Source of the DNA: Gibbula magus
Lineage: Eukaryota > Mollusca > Gastropoda > Trochida > Trochidae
DNA length: 64,000 nucleotides
Direction: 5' to 3'
NCBI GenBank assembly: GCA_936450465.1
Contig: OW388300.1
Span: 42,006,358 to 42,070,357, forward strand
The notes under the pieces were generated by a model. That model was not told the DNA's origin. It saw only the letters and a program-made list of their open reading frames with translations, and searched no databases. Of the stretch, positions 1-11,044 are shown in pieces. The translations under genes were made by a program, and so were the position numbers. Each line of letters begins with the position of its first letter. The stretch's first letter is position 1.

Positions 1-229
1 TTTTGTTATGATTTAACAGAACGGACCGATAAGAAGACCAGACTCAATGTCATTGAACACGAAGGTCTCTGACGTCGACAATGCAGTTTAAGATTTGGCA
101 TTGACGTCATGTGGTAAAACATTTTTTTTTACCGAGTTTAGTATTAAAACATGAAGGACTTATGATTTTGGTGTTGACGCCATCCGTTATGTTACCAACA
201 AGGAGATGGCAACTTAATTAACAAAGTAA
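1..229. other. Unassigned non-coding DNA at the window edge
   Basis: No open frame with recognisable content and no clear repeat structure is seen. A short direct repetition of TTGACG(T/C)CAT-like words occurs around 101-110 and 174-183. It may belong to a repeat that starts outside the window. Confidence 0.3.
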
Positions 230-340
230 CACAGGACAAAAAGGAATGGAATCCGCCTTGCTGAATCTGCCCAATTTGGGTTGGATCCGGAGGGATCCGG
301 ATGGATCCGGCAACCGGAATCCACCCATTTTCGTCCTGTG
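230..340. mobile_element. 111-bp miniature CACTA-like element
   Basis: The left end reads CACAGGACAAAAAGGAATGG and the right end is its inverse, closing with TTTTCGTCCTGTG. The same outer sequence (CACAGGAC, then a purine-rich run, then TGGAATCCG) terminates the 10.5-kb element at 28250-38767. The interior has several GGATCCGG-type words, as in the subterminal repeats of the large element. The flanks are TAA and TTA, so no clean 3-bp target duplication is visible; the match may instead mean the inverted repeat extends outward by three bases. I infer a non-autonomous derivative of the CACTA-like family. Confidence 0.6.
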
Positions 341-835
341 TTAATGTATGTTTGCATCTTTTAACAACACTTTGTGATCTTTCAAATCAATTATCTCACA
401 TGGAGGTTTGTACAAAATTTGAAATGTACACATACTTACTGGTTTTCATTTTATTTTATTTTGTGCTCTTTTCCATGTGTCAAATGCATTCCTTTGTCAT
501 CTCAGGTTTTCAACATGCTCATACGTGAAAAATATGTCAGCTTTACTGCTTAAGTATACTTATCTCTTTAAAATCCTCGCTTACAGTTCTTCGATATTAC
601 TCTTTTATCAAGTATCTTAACACATTACGTGGCAATAACACATAATAAAAGTATATGCTTCAAGAATGGGAGGAGGGAAACACTTGTCAGTCGATTGATC
701 ACTCGTTCATGATAATCTCACAGGTAATTTGTACATCATTTAAAAAAACATGTTCCAATGTTTCGCGCTTCTAGTTTACATGTGTTCTTGAAAGTTCCAT
801 CTCTCCAATCGACATGTTCCGTGCAATCTAGGAAG
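341..835. other. Non-coding, nothing recognised
   Basis: AT-rich DNA. A 75-codon open frame at 301-528 begins inside the miniature element and has no recognisable domain; I do not call it a gene. Confidence 0.3.
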
Positions 836-980
836 GATCATAATCTGCAGATTGTTATGATATCATAATCTGGAGCTTTTGATCTCACAAACTGGAGATT
901 TGGATCTCACAATCAGCAGATTTTGATCTCACAATTTAGCAGATTTTGATCTCACAATCTGCAGATTGTGATATACCTTA
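836..980. repeat. Short imperfect tandem repeat (TTTTGATCTCACAATCTGCAGA type)
   Basis: About five imperfect units of roughly 25-30 bases are built on GATCTCACAATC plus a CAGATT core, between about 841 and 975. Unit boundaries are blurred by substitutions. The core CTGCAGATTGTGAT is partly self-complementary. Confidence 0.7.
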
Positions 981-1664
981 GAAAACTCGCAACGGGCACA
1001 CGACAATGGGTCAGTACCGATAACATATAGCACACAAATGTCTCTTATCGATTTAGAGACAGGCGATGTATTCTATGTGAGCTGGTTTTATAGTCTTGTT
1101 GAGAGAAAAAATGGTTCTATTTTTGAGCACTGTTTATGACTAAAGCGAAACAACATGGTGACCTGCTTTCCATGCCAATGTTTTGAGAACATAAGTCAAT
1201 ATTTAATGTTACTTGCAGCAGAATCACTGAAGAAATATGTTAATTAATATATTAACCGCTGTATAACCATTGTTATTTAAATGTTCTAAAGAGAAGTCGA
1301 AATTGTTAAGACCAGATGTTTAATTGGTTTTGATTTTTTTCATAAATATGAAACCGTTCCAATCTAACATATTATTCCATCAATGTTTTCTACAATTGTT
1401 TTAATGTATTTGTATTAAATATGTATTTTGACACTATGCCCCTACCATGCATAGTGTGTGTTCAACATTTTACATTTGATATTTTTACATTGTATATTGT
1501 TAGTCATGTAAGCCGATTGTTAAAATAACAAATGATTGAGGAGCGATTGTGAAGCTCAACTGTAATTGAACAAATGAACCAAGGGTTCGTTGCACAAAAC
1601 ATCCTCAACAGTACGTTTAACCTTAGTGCCATCTTTTAATGTTGCTCTAAAGTAACCTTAGTTC
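981..1664. other. Non-coding, nothing recognised
   Basis: AT-rich sequence without open frames of note, inverted termini or tandem structure that I can see. Confidence 0.3.
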
Positions 1665-1969
1665 TTAGAGGGGCTGTAGCATGATTTTTTGTAAATTATA
1701 TTATTTTTAAATTTCCAATGTATCATCATAGTTTATGTCATTTATATTTACTTTAGAGGGTAAAGCATTTTATCACATAAACCAATTTTCCATAGCGGTA
1801 ATAATATTGCGTGTAAAGCAAAAATTACTATTTTAATGTGAACATATTTTATTATTTCGAATTACAAAAACGATTACAAACAACTCGATGTTCCGAAAAG
1901 AGAAGGGTGTTTTACTATTTGTGACATTATTTTTCAAATACATTTCATCAACTTATTACTGCCCCTTTG
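1665..1969 (+). mobile_element. TTAA-type MITE, family A, copy 1 (right end decayed)
   Basis: The left end reads TTAGAGGGGCTGTAGCATG and the right end ACTGCCCCTTTGA. The interior shares the ordered landmarks of copies at 2967, 24776 and 26686: ACTTTAGAGGGTAAA, CATTTTATTATTTCGAA and GAGAAGGGTGTTTTACTA. The expected right terminus, AAAAACGTGCT before ACTGCCCC, is missing, so the right inverted repeat is partly deleted. It does not overlap a gene. Confidence 0.8.
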
Positions 1970-2966
1970 AGACCACCTTCGCGTTTCGGGCAACGGGACC
2001 CAAAACGAGCATTCCATTTATTCCAGTTCCGATGGTTGAGTTTATGAAGGCCTGTGACCATTTAAACATGTAGATTAGTTGGGTTGCTTCAACAGGATTT
2101 CGATTTCTTCCTGTATCTCATCTTACAAGTTTCAGAATCGTTCCCGTGTGGATAATGTTATAATTTCTAAGCTGATTGCAAGGCTGAGGTAACGTTCATT
2201 TACGTAAGAGGTAATCTCAGTGGATATAGATTTCAATTTATTACAATGAGGAAAAGTTTATCTCACACAAGTAGGATCAATTGGCAATTTCAGAAGTTAG
2301 ATATAAGTTAATTATATTCCATAGAGGATTTTTAATATTCAAACTTGTCATGTTTAGGTAGCATGAGTTATCATACTAACTTTTTCAAAGAAGAATATGC
2401 AAATACATCAACAACCCCCTAAACCTCATATATTCAAGAATATACAATATAATTAACAAAGGTAACGTATATTTGGGATTACACTGTAGGCAATAGGGCA
2501 TATGTTTACCTATTCGGGCGGTTCCGTTACAGGATTCGAACTCCGGCACGTGGTTCTGAACTGACTGTCGTGAGATATACAAATGAACTTATGCGGTGTC
2601 TAGGTGATAATATTATATGATATTTGAGTCACGTTACATCTATAAGATCAGTAAAATTGGACGTATATTATTACCAGTAGATTGATGTCGTTGTAAACTA
2701 CTCGGTCATCCCATGCTCGATTTACCTTCATCAACTTTAGGGATTGAGAATATATCAATGATACGAACAAATTACAAGAGTTACTACAGCAGACAGATTG
2801 AACCCAATCAATGTCAGAGTTTATTCAGCTACTTCATGACGTTTTTTTATTCTTTGAAATATGTAAGTGTGATATGTATTTTATCGTCTCTCCCTGAAAT
2901 ATATTCCAGGGTTATACGGTAACATTTTGGTTTGTTGTGTAACATAATAAATGTATGAAATGTGTT
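1970..2966. other. Non-coding; weak tRNA-like 3' half near 2510
   Basis: No gene is recognised. At about 2528-2545, GGATTCGAACTCCGG resembles a B-box in reverse orientation, as in a decayed tRNA-derived SINE head, but no other SINE feature follows. Confidence 0.25.
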
Positions 2967-3330
2967 TTAAAGGGACTGTAGCACGTTGTTTGCAGATTTT
3001 ATTTTTTTTCAAACTTCCCATTTATAATGAGAGTTTATGTGATTTATATTTACTTTAGAGGGTAAAACATCTTATTACACTAACCAATTATCCGTAGTGG
3101 TAATACGTGTGTTGCCTTAACAACAAATATGGCATGACGGTCATTTTAATGTGAACACATTTTATTATTTCGAATTACGAAAACGATTCCCATGGCTTTA
3201 CCGAACCACGTACAGTCATTTTCTAACTTGATTTTCCGAAGAGAAAACGCTGTTTTACTATTTGTGACATTTTTTTCAAATATATTTCATCAACTTATTT
3301 GAGAGAAAAATCGTGCTACTGCCCCTTTAA
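2967..3330 (+). mobile_element. TTAA-type MITE, family A, copy 2
   Basis: TTAAAGGGACTGTAGCACG opens and CGTGCTACTGCCCCTTTAA closes the element, giving inverted ends bounded by TTAA on both sides. TTAA duplication is typical of piggyBac-superfamily elements, so I infer a piggyBac-related MITE; no transposase is present. The interior is about 75% AT and alignable with the other copies. Confidence 0.85.
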
Positions 3331-3561
3331 TGTTGATTTTAACGTGGCAATAGACTACAATCGGATCTGTTGAATACATGTATATTGTCTATTTTCATAT
3401 TTAGTCTTCTGTTTAGTTTTTTGTGTAAATATGTGTTCTTGTTATTGCTTGAAGAAGTGATATCAATGTTTTTGAAAGCTTTGATACTCAATGTTCCATG
3501 TAGTCGCCGATGTGAGGCTTTAAAATAAAATAAAAATGTTCTGCAGAACTTAAATTAACGT

Positions 3562-3880
3562 TCCGTATGTCATCGAATACAACCCTGGTCTCAGATATAA
3601 ACAGGATTTCGAGTAGTACCTTGGTTAGGGGTGCTGAGGTAATGACAAGCCGGTCTCGAAAATAACTTCTTTAGTCATACCGTAATTCCTCGAATATAGT
3701 CCGGGCCTCGAATAGAACCCGTGGTAATTGGTGCTGAGGTAATTAAAACCCGGGTCTCGAAAATAACATTTTAGTCATACCATATTTCCTCGAATATAAT
3801 CCGGGCCTCGAATAGAACCCGGGATAAAAGGGGTGCTTAACAATATAGAACCCCGGGGTTGTATTCGAGGAATTACGGTA
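3562..3880. mobile_element. MITE-like repeat with internal ~118-bp tandem units (TACCGTAATTCCTCGAATA)
   Basis: The right end closes with GTATTCGAGGAATTACGGTA, the inverse of the internal word TACCGTAATTCCTCGAATA at about 3688-3706. The left end (TTCCGTATGTCATCGAATAC) is a decayed version. Two units share the ordered words CGAATAGAACCCG, GGTGCTGAGGTAAT and GTCTCGAAAATAAC. I infer a non-autonomous element whose subterminal part duplicated. The termini resemble those of the element at 53326-53550 only in TACCGTAA. Confidence 0.6.
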
Positions 3881-5340
3881 CACAGTTAATCCGTAGCTTA
3901 ACAATTACCTTAAATACGGTTCATGTGTAACAATATGTTTGTCAAAACAATGATTTGAATATTATCTACTTTGACATAATATTCAATTTGGTAACCTACA
4001 GCACATTTCATTTTGAGATGAGCTATGTCGCCCCTTGTTACAAAAGAAGACGATAGTTGTAATTCTCTGCACCAAAGAGCGAGAATAAAGATCCTCCAAT
4101 TTGAAATAATAACAGTTGAAATATTGATCCAAACGCTTTTTGCTAGAAACGTAGCTTTCTGATTGTAGTGTATGTACAGTACTAACTTGTCAGTTGTTTA
4201 TTGATCCAACTACTTTCTACTTGAATTGATGTAATAAACAATATAAAACAATGTATTTCGTTGTGTTTGATTTTGAATGTAGACCGTGCTCTTCGTGATG
4301 TCACTGAAATTTATATGAAAATGGAAAATGGTGAGCAGGTTATAAAAGGCAAAATACTTCAAAGACAACAAAATTTACACGATATTTGCTCTAAAATAAA
4401 AAGGAGATGTAGATGAAAAATCAGGTTACAACTGTATGTTCTTACATGTATCTCATTTCAAACTTCTAAAATGCCACTCAACAGTTATCTCAATTCAAAC
4501 AACTCATCTGAATTTCAATTTCGGATTTGTAAATGCACTTGAAACGTACATTACACTTTAAAATTATTTAAATTTAGTTCTCTTTATTCAATAATGATTC
4601 CTTATACGAGTTAATTGAGACAGGTCAATCGATGAAAACCTCTCAATGTGCAAATTGCTTGCTGTCAAGAACATTTTAGCAAGGATCAAAGTATTGAAGT
4701 AGCCAATCAACATTCAAACACCAGGCACATTCCAATGGTCCTTTCATATGCGCAGACTTACTTGCACTCATGGTATTTGCTGACGGTAAAGAGACTCCCG
4801 TGGGATGCAGTTGGACCACTAACTGCTCACTGGGGGTTGTGGACCACTTTGATTAAGACCATACGTCCGTTAATGAAAATTCCTTTAAGCTTTGACGAAG
4901 CTCAGCTAATTTTATCAATTCTCAAATTTCATCGATGTATGCTTCATGATTCACTCCGCAGACTCAGTAGTATTAGGAATAGTAACTGACTAATTTTCGG
5001 GAATTGACTAATCAAACACTGAAATAAATAACTGAAATTTCAGTGGGAAAAAAATAAAAATAGCTGTAAATAAGGAAACCAAGGGACAAAATTGCCAGTA
5101 CAAATGTTAATGGATCTTCAACTAAAAATACATCCTTTCATTACAGGGCGTATTTATCCACAAATTCCTGGCTCAAGCAGCCATTGGGCTATCGGTAAAA
5201 CTAAGTAATCGAATGTGAGTTCACAGGTTTGAATCAATACAAACACAACGAAGAAAAGGTGTAAAATCCACAACAGAAATTATTTTTTAAGTGGTTATAG
5301 TTCATTTAAGTGATATGTGCACACATGTTTCTGACAATTA
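3881..5340. other. Non-coding, nothing recognised
   Basis: A 113-codon open frame at 4648-4989 has no recognisable domain, no splice context and ordinary composition. The interval has no convincing inverted termini. Confidence 0.3.
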
Positions 5341-5474
5341 TATACTGGACAAAGATAGTTAGGGATATTATGAAATTTTAAATTTATGAATAATGATGTA
5401 TATTTCAGTTGGCATACTTATGAAATATTAATCATTAAACATCCAATATCCCTAATTTATTTTGTCCAGTATAT
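5341..5474. mobile_element. Foldback MITE with TATACTGGACAAA ends (TA-bounded)
   Basis: The left arm ATACTGGACAAAGATAGTTA is mirrored by TTTATTTTGTCCAGTATAT on the right, with AGGGATATT and AATATCCCT continuing the pairing. TA at each outer edge would fit a Tc1/mariner-type TA target site. A half copy of the same terminus occurs at 55352-55375 (ACATACTGGACAAAACAGTG). Confidence 0.65.
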
Positions 5475-5499
5475 ATTGTATAAACATCAAGGGTCCACC

Positions 5500-5589
5500 C
5501 ATCTTCCCACACAAGGCATATCTCGCGCCAGTCTCCAACTGCCTAATTTCGTTGGAGACTGGCGCGAGGTATGTTTGTGTGGGAAGATG
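5500..5589. mobile_element. 90-bp hairpin element with CATCTTCCCACA ends
   Basis: CATCTTCCCACACAAGGCAT at the left pairs with ATGTTTGTGTGGGAAGATG at the right. The inner arms GCGCCAGTCTCCAAC and GTTGGAGACTGGCGC are perfect, leaving a loop of about 11 bases. Flanking 9-mers GGGTCCACC and GTGTCCATC match at 7 of 9 positions and may be a decayed target duplication. The ends resemble the 81-bp hairpin at 13813-13893 (CATTCTCTTCCCACA). Confidence 0.6.
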
Positions 5590-6183
5590 GTGTCCATCTT
5601 GATAAACATGTATGTATCTGACGATAAGCAAACCCCTTTACAAACGAAGTCTGTGATTGGTCCAATTTGAATATCTTCCCATGAGTCTTTGCCCAAGGGA
5701 ACATTTTGCCACCAGGGGTTCATGAAAGAAGAGGGTCGAGGCACAGGTTTTTGCTAAAACTATTGCAAGGCGATGCATGCATCATTCACATGTTGATATC
5801 GCCTTAGTCAGGGGAAGATGCTAACAGTAATGCTACCGATTTATTATGTTAACAATTGCAATGTTCGCAGAATTTCTGCATCTGTGAAGATGTCACTGGC
5901 AGCAGGTGGCCCAATGACAGTGGTCACTAGGAGGCGCTCCTCGAGTCAACTGACCTCGACCAAGCTGAATTGGCGGGTAAATGTCTGATAATCTGACGTC
6001 GCCTAAATGAGACGATTTTGCTTGGATTTCTCATGGTACATCAACCTGATGCGCAGTTATGTGTAATACAGTTTGACACTTGAATGTTCAGAAACGTTTT
6101 AATAAATATTTAGTGTTTAAAAGATAGACCACCAGAGGACTGTCGCTAGTGGTTGCACTCAATGACCCGTCTCCTATCAGCAG
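5590..6183. other. Non-coding, nothing recognised
   Basis: No gene, repeat or hairpin that I can support. Confidence 0.3.
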
Positions 6184-6290
6184 GGCAGAATAGCGCAGTG
6201 GTTAGCGCTTATAATCCAAGAGGTCCGGGGATGGAATCCCACCAGGGCAACTTTGTCTGCTGTGAAGAATTGTTCTACGACAGAGGCAGT
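6184..6290 (+). repeat. Truncated tRNA-derived SINE (type 1 head)
   Basis: The A-box-like TAGCGCAGTGGTTAGCG is followed by a B-box-like AGGTCCGGGGATGGAATCCC and then CAGGGCAACTTTGTCTGC. The same order is found at 16534 and, complete, at 17919 and 58694 (reverse). The body after about 6290 is not retained. This is a SINE head, not a functional tRNA gene. Confidence 0.75.
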
Positions 6291-8851
6291 CAAAATAGGC
6301 TTAAAGGAAGGCCGAACTATATTATTTTCTTTTGAATTCTTAACCGCAATTCGTTCATTAGACTATTTTGTGAAAAACGACAAATGTCCCAAAATATCGG
6401 TTTATATATCAAATATAATTGATATGAATAGTGAAAGACGGTGGATTCATAGACGTTCGTAGACATAGGGGGACTACCCCAATGAAAGTGGGCGGGGAGT
6501 GGTCACTGAAGCGAATCGTGCTGTGACGTACATGTATGTGGAGGAGTCTCACTACGGCCGCCAATCATAATTTAACGCGTTTTCGCAACTTTTTAACTGC
6601 TCATATAAGACAGAAATCTTCATCAAATCAACCCACATTTTCGCTCAAGGGATAACCTAACTATTCAACTAGCAATATCATATGGTTACATGACGGGTCC
6701 TGCTTGATTAGAATGCATTTTGCGCTAATTTACAGTATGTTTGTAACAAATAACCGCGGGACTGCTGTCATAACATATGGCCAAGCGGGAGGTTTTGCTC
6801 GCATATACTGCTCTATCTATCGCTGTCAAAATATATTTTCACTCTATGATAAGTTTTTACTGGTCTGTGTTTTTGCTTTGATCCTAAAGACAAAGCAATT
6901 AAGCCACTGTCGGACCGTCAAAACACCTGTAATCACAAGCAGGTGATACTTACGCAATTGTTTGTCTATCGCAGTGATTAGGCGGCGCCAGTCCAGTCCC
7001 TGTCGTGTAACAACATGAACGCCTTTTGTCTCATTGGTTTAAATAATGTACCAATGAAATTCATTTCAGTGAAAAATCATCATAACTATTTGGTTTTCTA
7101 TCTTGCCATTTGCGAAAAGACTTTTGCTGTAAGAGGATTAGTATTTGACCATCTTCTGTTTCCAAGTACTGTCATTGATGGATTTACAGGTTTACAATTT
7201 GTGTCTAATGTGCATTTGGATATTCATATTGTCCGTTTGGATACGTTTATAAGGTAAGTTTCTGACATTAATTGACACTTTTGCTGAAATGTCAATTTAA
7301 TACGATGTTTATTTGATTTGATTTGATTAACCGCAAATTTTATTGAAAACAGTATTTTATTATCTATTAGATTCTGAATGTGTTAATAAGTGATAACTAA
7401 ATCGAAAAATGTAACATTGGGATGCGGTGTTTTAAAATATGTGGTGAGTTTCTTTGATTGTTGTAATGCACTGTTAGTAAATTAGGTTGTCGGTAGATTA
7501 ACGACGTTAAAAAAGCAGGATGTTGTGATGTGCTTCGATTGTCGATGGCTTACCGTAGAGCCTACTTCGCCGGCGTCTGCTAATCTTACGTTTGTTGTTT
7601 TATTTTTAACACAAACATTCTGCAACAAAAAATAACAACAACACCGAATATCTGATTTCGTTGTCTCAACGGGGTAGTCCCCCCAGTTGGACTTGGGGTC
7701 GAGGTAGAAATCCTTTGAAGTTTGGTGTTGTGACAAGGGTGTGGTTTTAAGGGATTAACGCACTGGTTTTCGATAAAATGTGGAGCGCGTGAAATGTGTT
7801 CACTCAGGAAACGAAAAAAAGAGATAATTAGTAAGCTCACTCTCTCACTGGATTTGATTAATAATATGAACATGAGTTCACTCAGTGGATTTGATAAATG
7901 ACATCAAAAGGAGTTCACTCAATCTTAAAGTGAGCTTTTCAATTAATTACAATAAGACTGTTGAAAATGACAATTTTCATAATCATTCCCACGACTGCAG
8001 TTATAGATTGATAGAAGTTTGTTTACATACATGGGTATTTTAGTGCAAATATCATGTAATTTGTAATTTGAAACAGTATATTAACGTGAAAAGTATAACG
8101 ATCAATTTGAATTTTTCATCAAAAGGAGACAGCTGTGCGTTCAATAACATAATCTGATTTGTAGCATCATAGTAAACAGTTAAACAGACCAGGGGTCAAT
8201 CTTTTCAAAACTACAGTTGTTATTTTCTCCTGTGAAATATTCAGTAAGTGATCAACTTGGTCAACCATACATCATATTATGAATTTATGATATATATCTA
8301 TTTCATTATGCCAAATTTCCTAAACATGCACCACTGCCGTGACGATTACAGCATACGTTTGAGAATGAATGTTTTACTCGTGGATTTTGTATGATGATTC
8401 ATTGTCATTGTATGTGACGTAATTTTTTGGACGTTAAAATGAATCTCAATTTACATGATAAGTAGGCCTACTAAGTTACACATGTAGGTGAACAAACTTT
8501 CGCTTCGCAGCTGTATAAGTATTTTCCAACCCATAGTGGTGGAATATATTTGTGTACAAATGGATACACGTTCAGTGTAAATACGAGAAAAAGGGAAGAT
8601 AGATCTCATGGAAATGCGTGAATGTATGTACTTATGTTAACATAAGTAACGTATTGTGGTTTTGAAAGATTGTAGTGATGTGTGTATGTACTTATGTAAA
8701 TAAAAATAACGTTTGCAGTCGGATCCTTAATTGTTCAGTTCTTAACCAGTGAACAATTTAACATTAACCGCACACTTGTAAAAACATAAGCGGTCTTTGT
8801 TGAGAACCAGTCGACCCTACCGATAAAACCTTGCGTCCGCGGGACCTAACC
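6291..8851. other. Non-coding; no gene supported
   Basis: Several chance open frames of 60-95 codons occur. One (7015-7257) ends at a GTAAGT donor-like site but has no recognisable domain or matching acceptor. No repeat termini are apparent. Confidence 0.3.
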
Positions 8852-9013
8852 GCTCGATTTTGAATTTCTGAAATCGACCCATGAATTACTTATATACGGC
8901 TTTTAAAAAACCCCGCATAATTAAGCCCCGGCGACCAGAATGAAAGGTTTATTTTTTTTAAAAAGCCGTATATAAGTAATTCATGGGTCGATTTCAGAAA
9001 TTCAAAATCGAGC
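8852..9013. repeat. Long near-perfect inverted repeat, about 53-bp arms
   Basis: The left arm from 8852 (GCTCGATTTTGAATTTCTGA onward) is matched exactly by the right arm ending at 9013. They are separated by about 56 bases containing CCCCGCATAATTAAGCCCCG. The near-perfect pairing suggests recent origin or active homogenisation. No flanking duplication is visible. It could be a foldback element or a hairpin RNA source. Confidence 0.85.
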
Positions 9014-9157
9014 AATTGTCAAATTGAAACCCCTTTTCAACGAATCCGAAAGTGACCATATTTCATTTCATCTAGCCTTTAATAAATAATAATAAATGCA
9101 TATTTATATTGCGCTAAATCCATGCTTAGCATGTTCTTAGCTCTACACATATTATTA

Positions 9158-9402
9158 CCCTGAAGGAATTGTACTTTCAGGCTGCTACTAAGCGCTCCGC
9201 GCGACCGGAAAGGTCCGTACTTTCCAGTGTTCTGGTACCCAATTAAACAGCTGGGTGGACTGAGTGCAATGTGGATGAAGTGCCTGGCTCAAGGGCACAA
9301 CACAGTGTGAGACCCAGGTCACAAATTTTGGTGTGTCTGCGACGGGATTCGAACCCGGGTCTCTGGTGTGAGAAGCCAGCACACTATACCACTGTGCTTA
9401 TG
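9158..9402 (-). repeat. tRNA-derived SINE, type 2 (MetaSINE-like body)
   Basis: On the minus strand the head shows AGTGGTATAGTGTGCTGGC and GGGTTCGAATCCC (A- and B-box like). The body carries a GGCACTTCATCCACATTG core and CCCAGCTGTTTAATTGGGTA, ending near GCGCTTAGTAGC. The same body is present at 40793-41090 on the plus strand. The central block resembles what I recall of the Meta-type SINE core of marine invertebrates. A consensus comparison would settle the family name. Confidence 0.75.
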
Positions 9403-9439
9403 CGTTCGTTGTATATGCTGTTCTAAATGCAGTGGGGTT

Positions 9440-9625
9440 TGTCTACGATGCTACACTGAATTTCAGTGCAGTACCACCCATGGTTCTCTGGTTCCAACTA
9501 GTGCTAGCAGGTTTCACCGCAATGCATAGCCACATGGCGTTGCGGGCTTTCTCCCTGCCATAATACTAGCAGCCGCGATATAAGTGAAATACTCTTGAAA
9601 GTGGCGTTAAACCCCAACGCACGTA
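9440..9625 (+). repeat. Type 1 SINE body fragment
   Basis: CTGAATTTCAGTGCAGTACC, CACCCATGGTTC, CACCGCAATGCATAGCCACA and GCGATATAAGTGAAATACTC appear in the same order as in the full copies at 17919-18235 and 58694-59008 (reverse). The tRNA-related head is missing, consistent with 5' truncation. Confidence 0.8.
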
Positions 9626-9739
9626 TCAACTGGAGATGCCACGTGTGACCCACCAGCAGTCTGATATCTGGGTATTGAAACATGTATGAGGTAATATTTT
9701 TAAGTCCGCATTGTTCACAATTCATACTTTAAGTAAAAC

Positions 9740-9789
9740 CAATCTAAATAAATTTAGATCGATATGTCGATCTAAATTTATTTAGATTG
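9740..9789. repeat. Perfect 50-bp palindrome, 23-bp arms
   Basis: CAATCTAAATAAATTTAGAT plus CGA, a 4-base TATG spacer, then the exact inverse. The arms themselves contain the sub-palindromes TAAATAAATTTA and TCTAAATTTA. It could be a cruciform-forming site or a tiny foldback element; no flanking duplication is clear. Confidence 0.9.
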
Positions 9790-10298
9790 AGTAAATACAA
9801 AACTTTGGTAAGGCAAATTGCAAATATTAATTAGTGATTGTATAACGAGCATTTTAATCCCATTAGAATCCGTACCCCTACCCATAACAATCCCGAGTCC
9901 AAGAAGCAATCAAATGGTGCGTATTACATGATGTGAACCTGAATTGACTGAAAGATTCCCTCTGATTGAAATTACGTCTTTGAAAAGTAAGGTGTTCTCA
10001 TGTTTCAATCTCAACCTTTGTCATATGGAATGTTTTTGGTTGGGTATCCGTGATTTGTAGTGCATATATGTTGCACAATTCGTCAAACCTCATATTACTC
10101 ACATTCTTATCATCAATGGAAAACTTCAACTAAGATATAATTGAAGCACTCATAAAATGTCTTTTAAATCAACTGCAGTGTACAAGCAGCGGTTTGTGGA
10201 GGATTGATAACTATATCGATGGGTAGGCACTAGAACGCTTCGCCCTACGTGAATACCTGATTGTCATCCCTGTAATGCATTACTTCGAATGTTCCGTC
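9790..10298. other. Non-coding, nothing recognised
   Basis: No gene-like or repeat-like structure that I can support. Confidence 0.3.
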
Positions 10299-10444
10299 TC
10301 CTGAGAGCATCGGCTGGAACTAGCGAACCATGGGTGATACTACGCTGAAATTCAGTGTAGCATTGCACCCAAAGCTTACTGCATGTAGAACAGTTGTTCA
10401 CAGCAGTCAAAGTTGCTGATCCCCAGGCGGGATTCTACCAGAAA
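10299..10444 (-). repeat. Type 1 SINE fragment, reverse orientation
   Basis: GCGAACCATGGGTGATACTA, CGCTGAAATTCAGTGTAGCA and CCCCAGGCGGGATTCTACCA match the internal part of the reverse-strand SINE at 58694-59008. Both the tail and the tRNA head are trimmed. Confidence 0.75.
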
Positions 10445-10954
10445 CAAAAAGGGCTGGAAAGACCGCGATCGAATGCAAGTGAATGTATTAACATTGAAAC
10501 GAACAGCAAAAGCAATCTTTTACGTTTTAGATGGGTTTATTTTCAAGATATATTTACTTTTTGTCGTAAGTTTCTATTTATTCACTTCCCCAGAAAGAAA
10601 CAGGAAGTTGTTCAATGTCATTGTAAGTTTTCCTTTCAAATGTCGAGTCAATTATTGTATTTTATAAAGAACACATATCATATCTGTTCAATTTGTCATA
10701 AAATATATACCCTCTTTCTTCCAGATAAATCGATATTTTTTTTGAATTTGGATATACTTGAAAACAACGGATAATATATAAAGGAAGATAAGAACGTCTT
10801 GTTAGTTTTGTAAAAATAACTCATATCTTAAAATGAACATCCAGACTTTATGGTCATTAATTCAGATATGACATTAACAGTATAGACATTATAGAAAGTA
10901 TAGCTTAGATAAGGTTTAGTTTTTAATCACAGACTAAGTTCTTATCTTTTTCAG
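10445..10954. other. Possible small exons upstream of a terminal exon, weak
   Basis: A 29-base stretch at 10594-10622 lies between CCCCAG and GTAAGT and would join in phase 0 to the candidate terminal exon at 10955. A second possible donor (TGTC|GTAAGT) is at 10566. None of these has recognisable protein content, so I leave them uncalled. Confidence 0.2.
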
Positions 10955-11044
10955 GCAAGTAAAACGGGGACAGAAGAAGTTGAGCAGTTAAATATGGATT
11001 ATGCTATTGCTTTACTAAAGAAAATTCGCAGTAAACTAAACTAG
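10955..11044 (+). CDS. Possible terminal coding exon of an unidentified gene
   Basis: After a good acceptor (CTTATCTTTTTCAG) comes an open frame of 29 codons closed by TAG at 11042-11044, followed closely by AATAAA. Its C-terminus, EEVEQLNMDYAIALLKKIR and then SKLN, is amphipathic and helix-like, as in many short C-terminal tails. I do not recognise the family. A 29-base candidate exon at 10594-10622 (CCCCAG before, GTAAGT after) is phase-compatible. It could equally be a chance frame; there is no supporting conserved domain. Confidence 0.3.
   Translation, partial: ASKTGTEEVEQLNMDYAIALLKKIRSKLN

Noticed and set aside
7015..7257. 80-codon frame ending at GTAAGT
   Set aside because: No conserved motif and no partner exon; one donor-like word is weak evidence.
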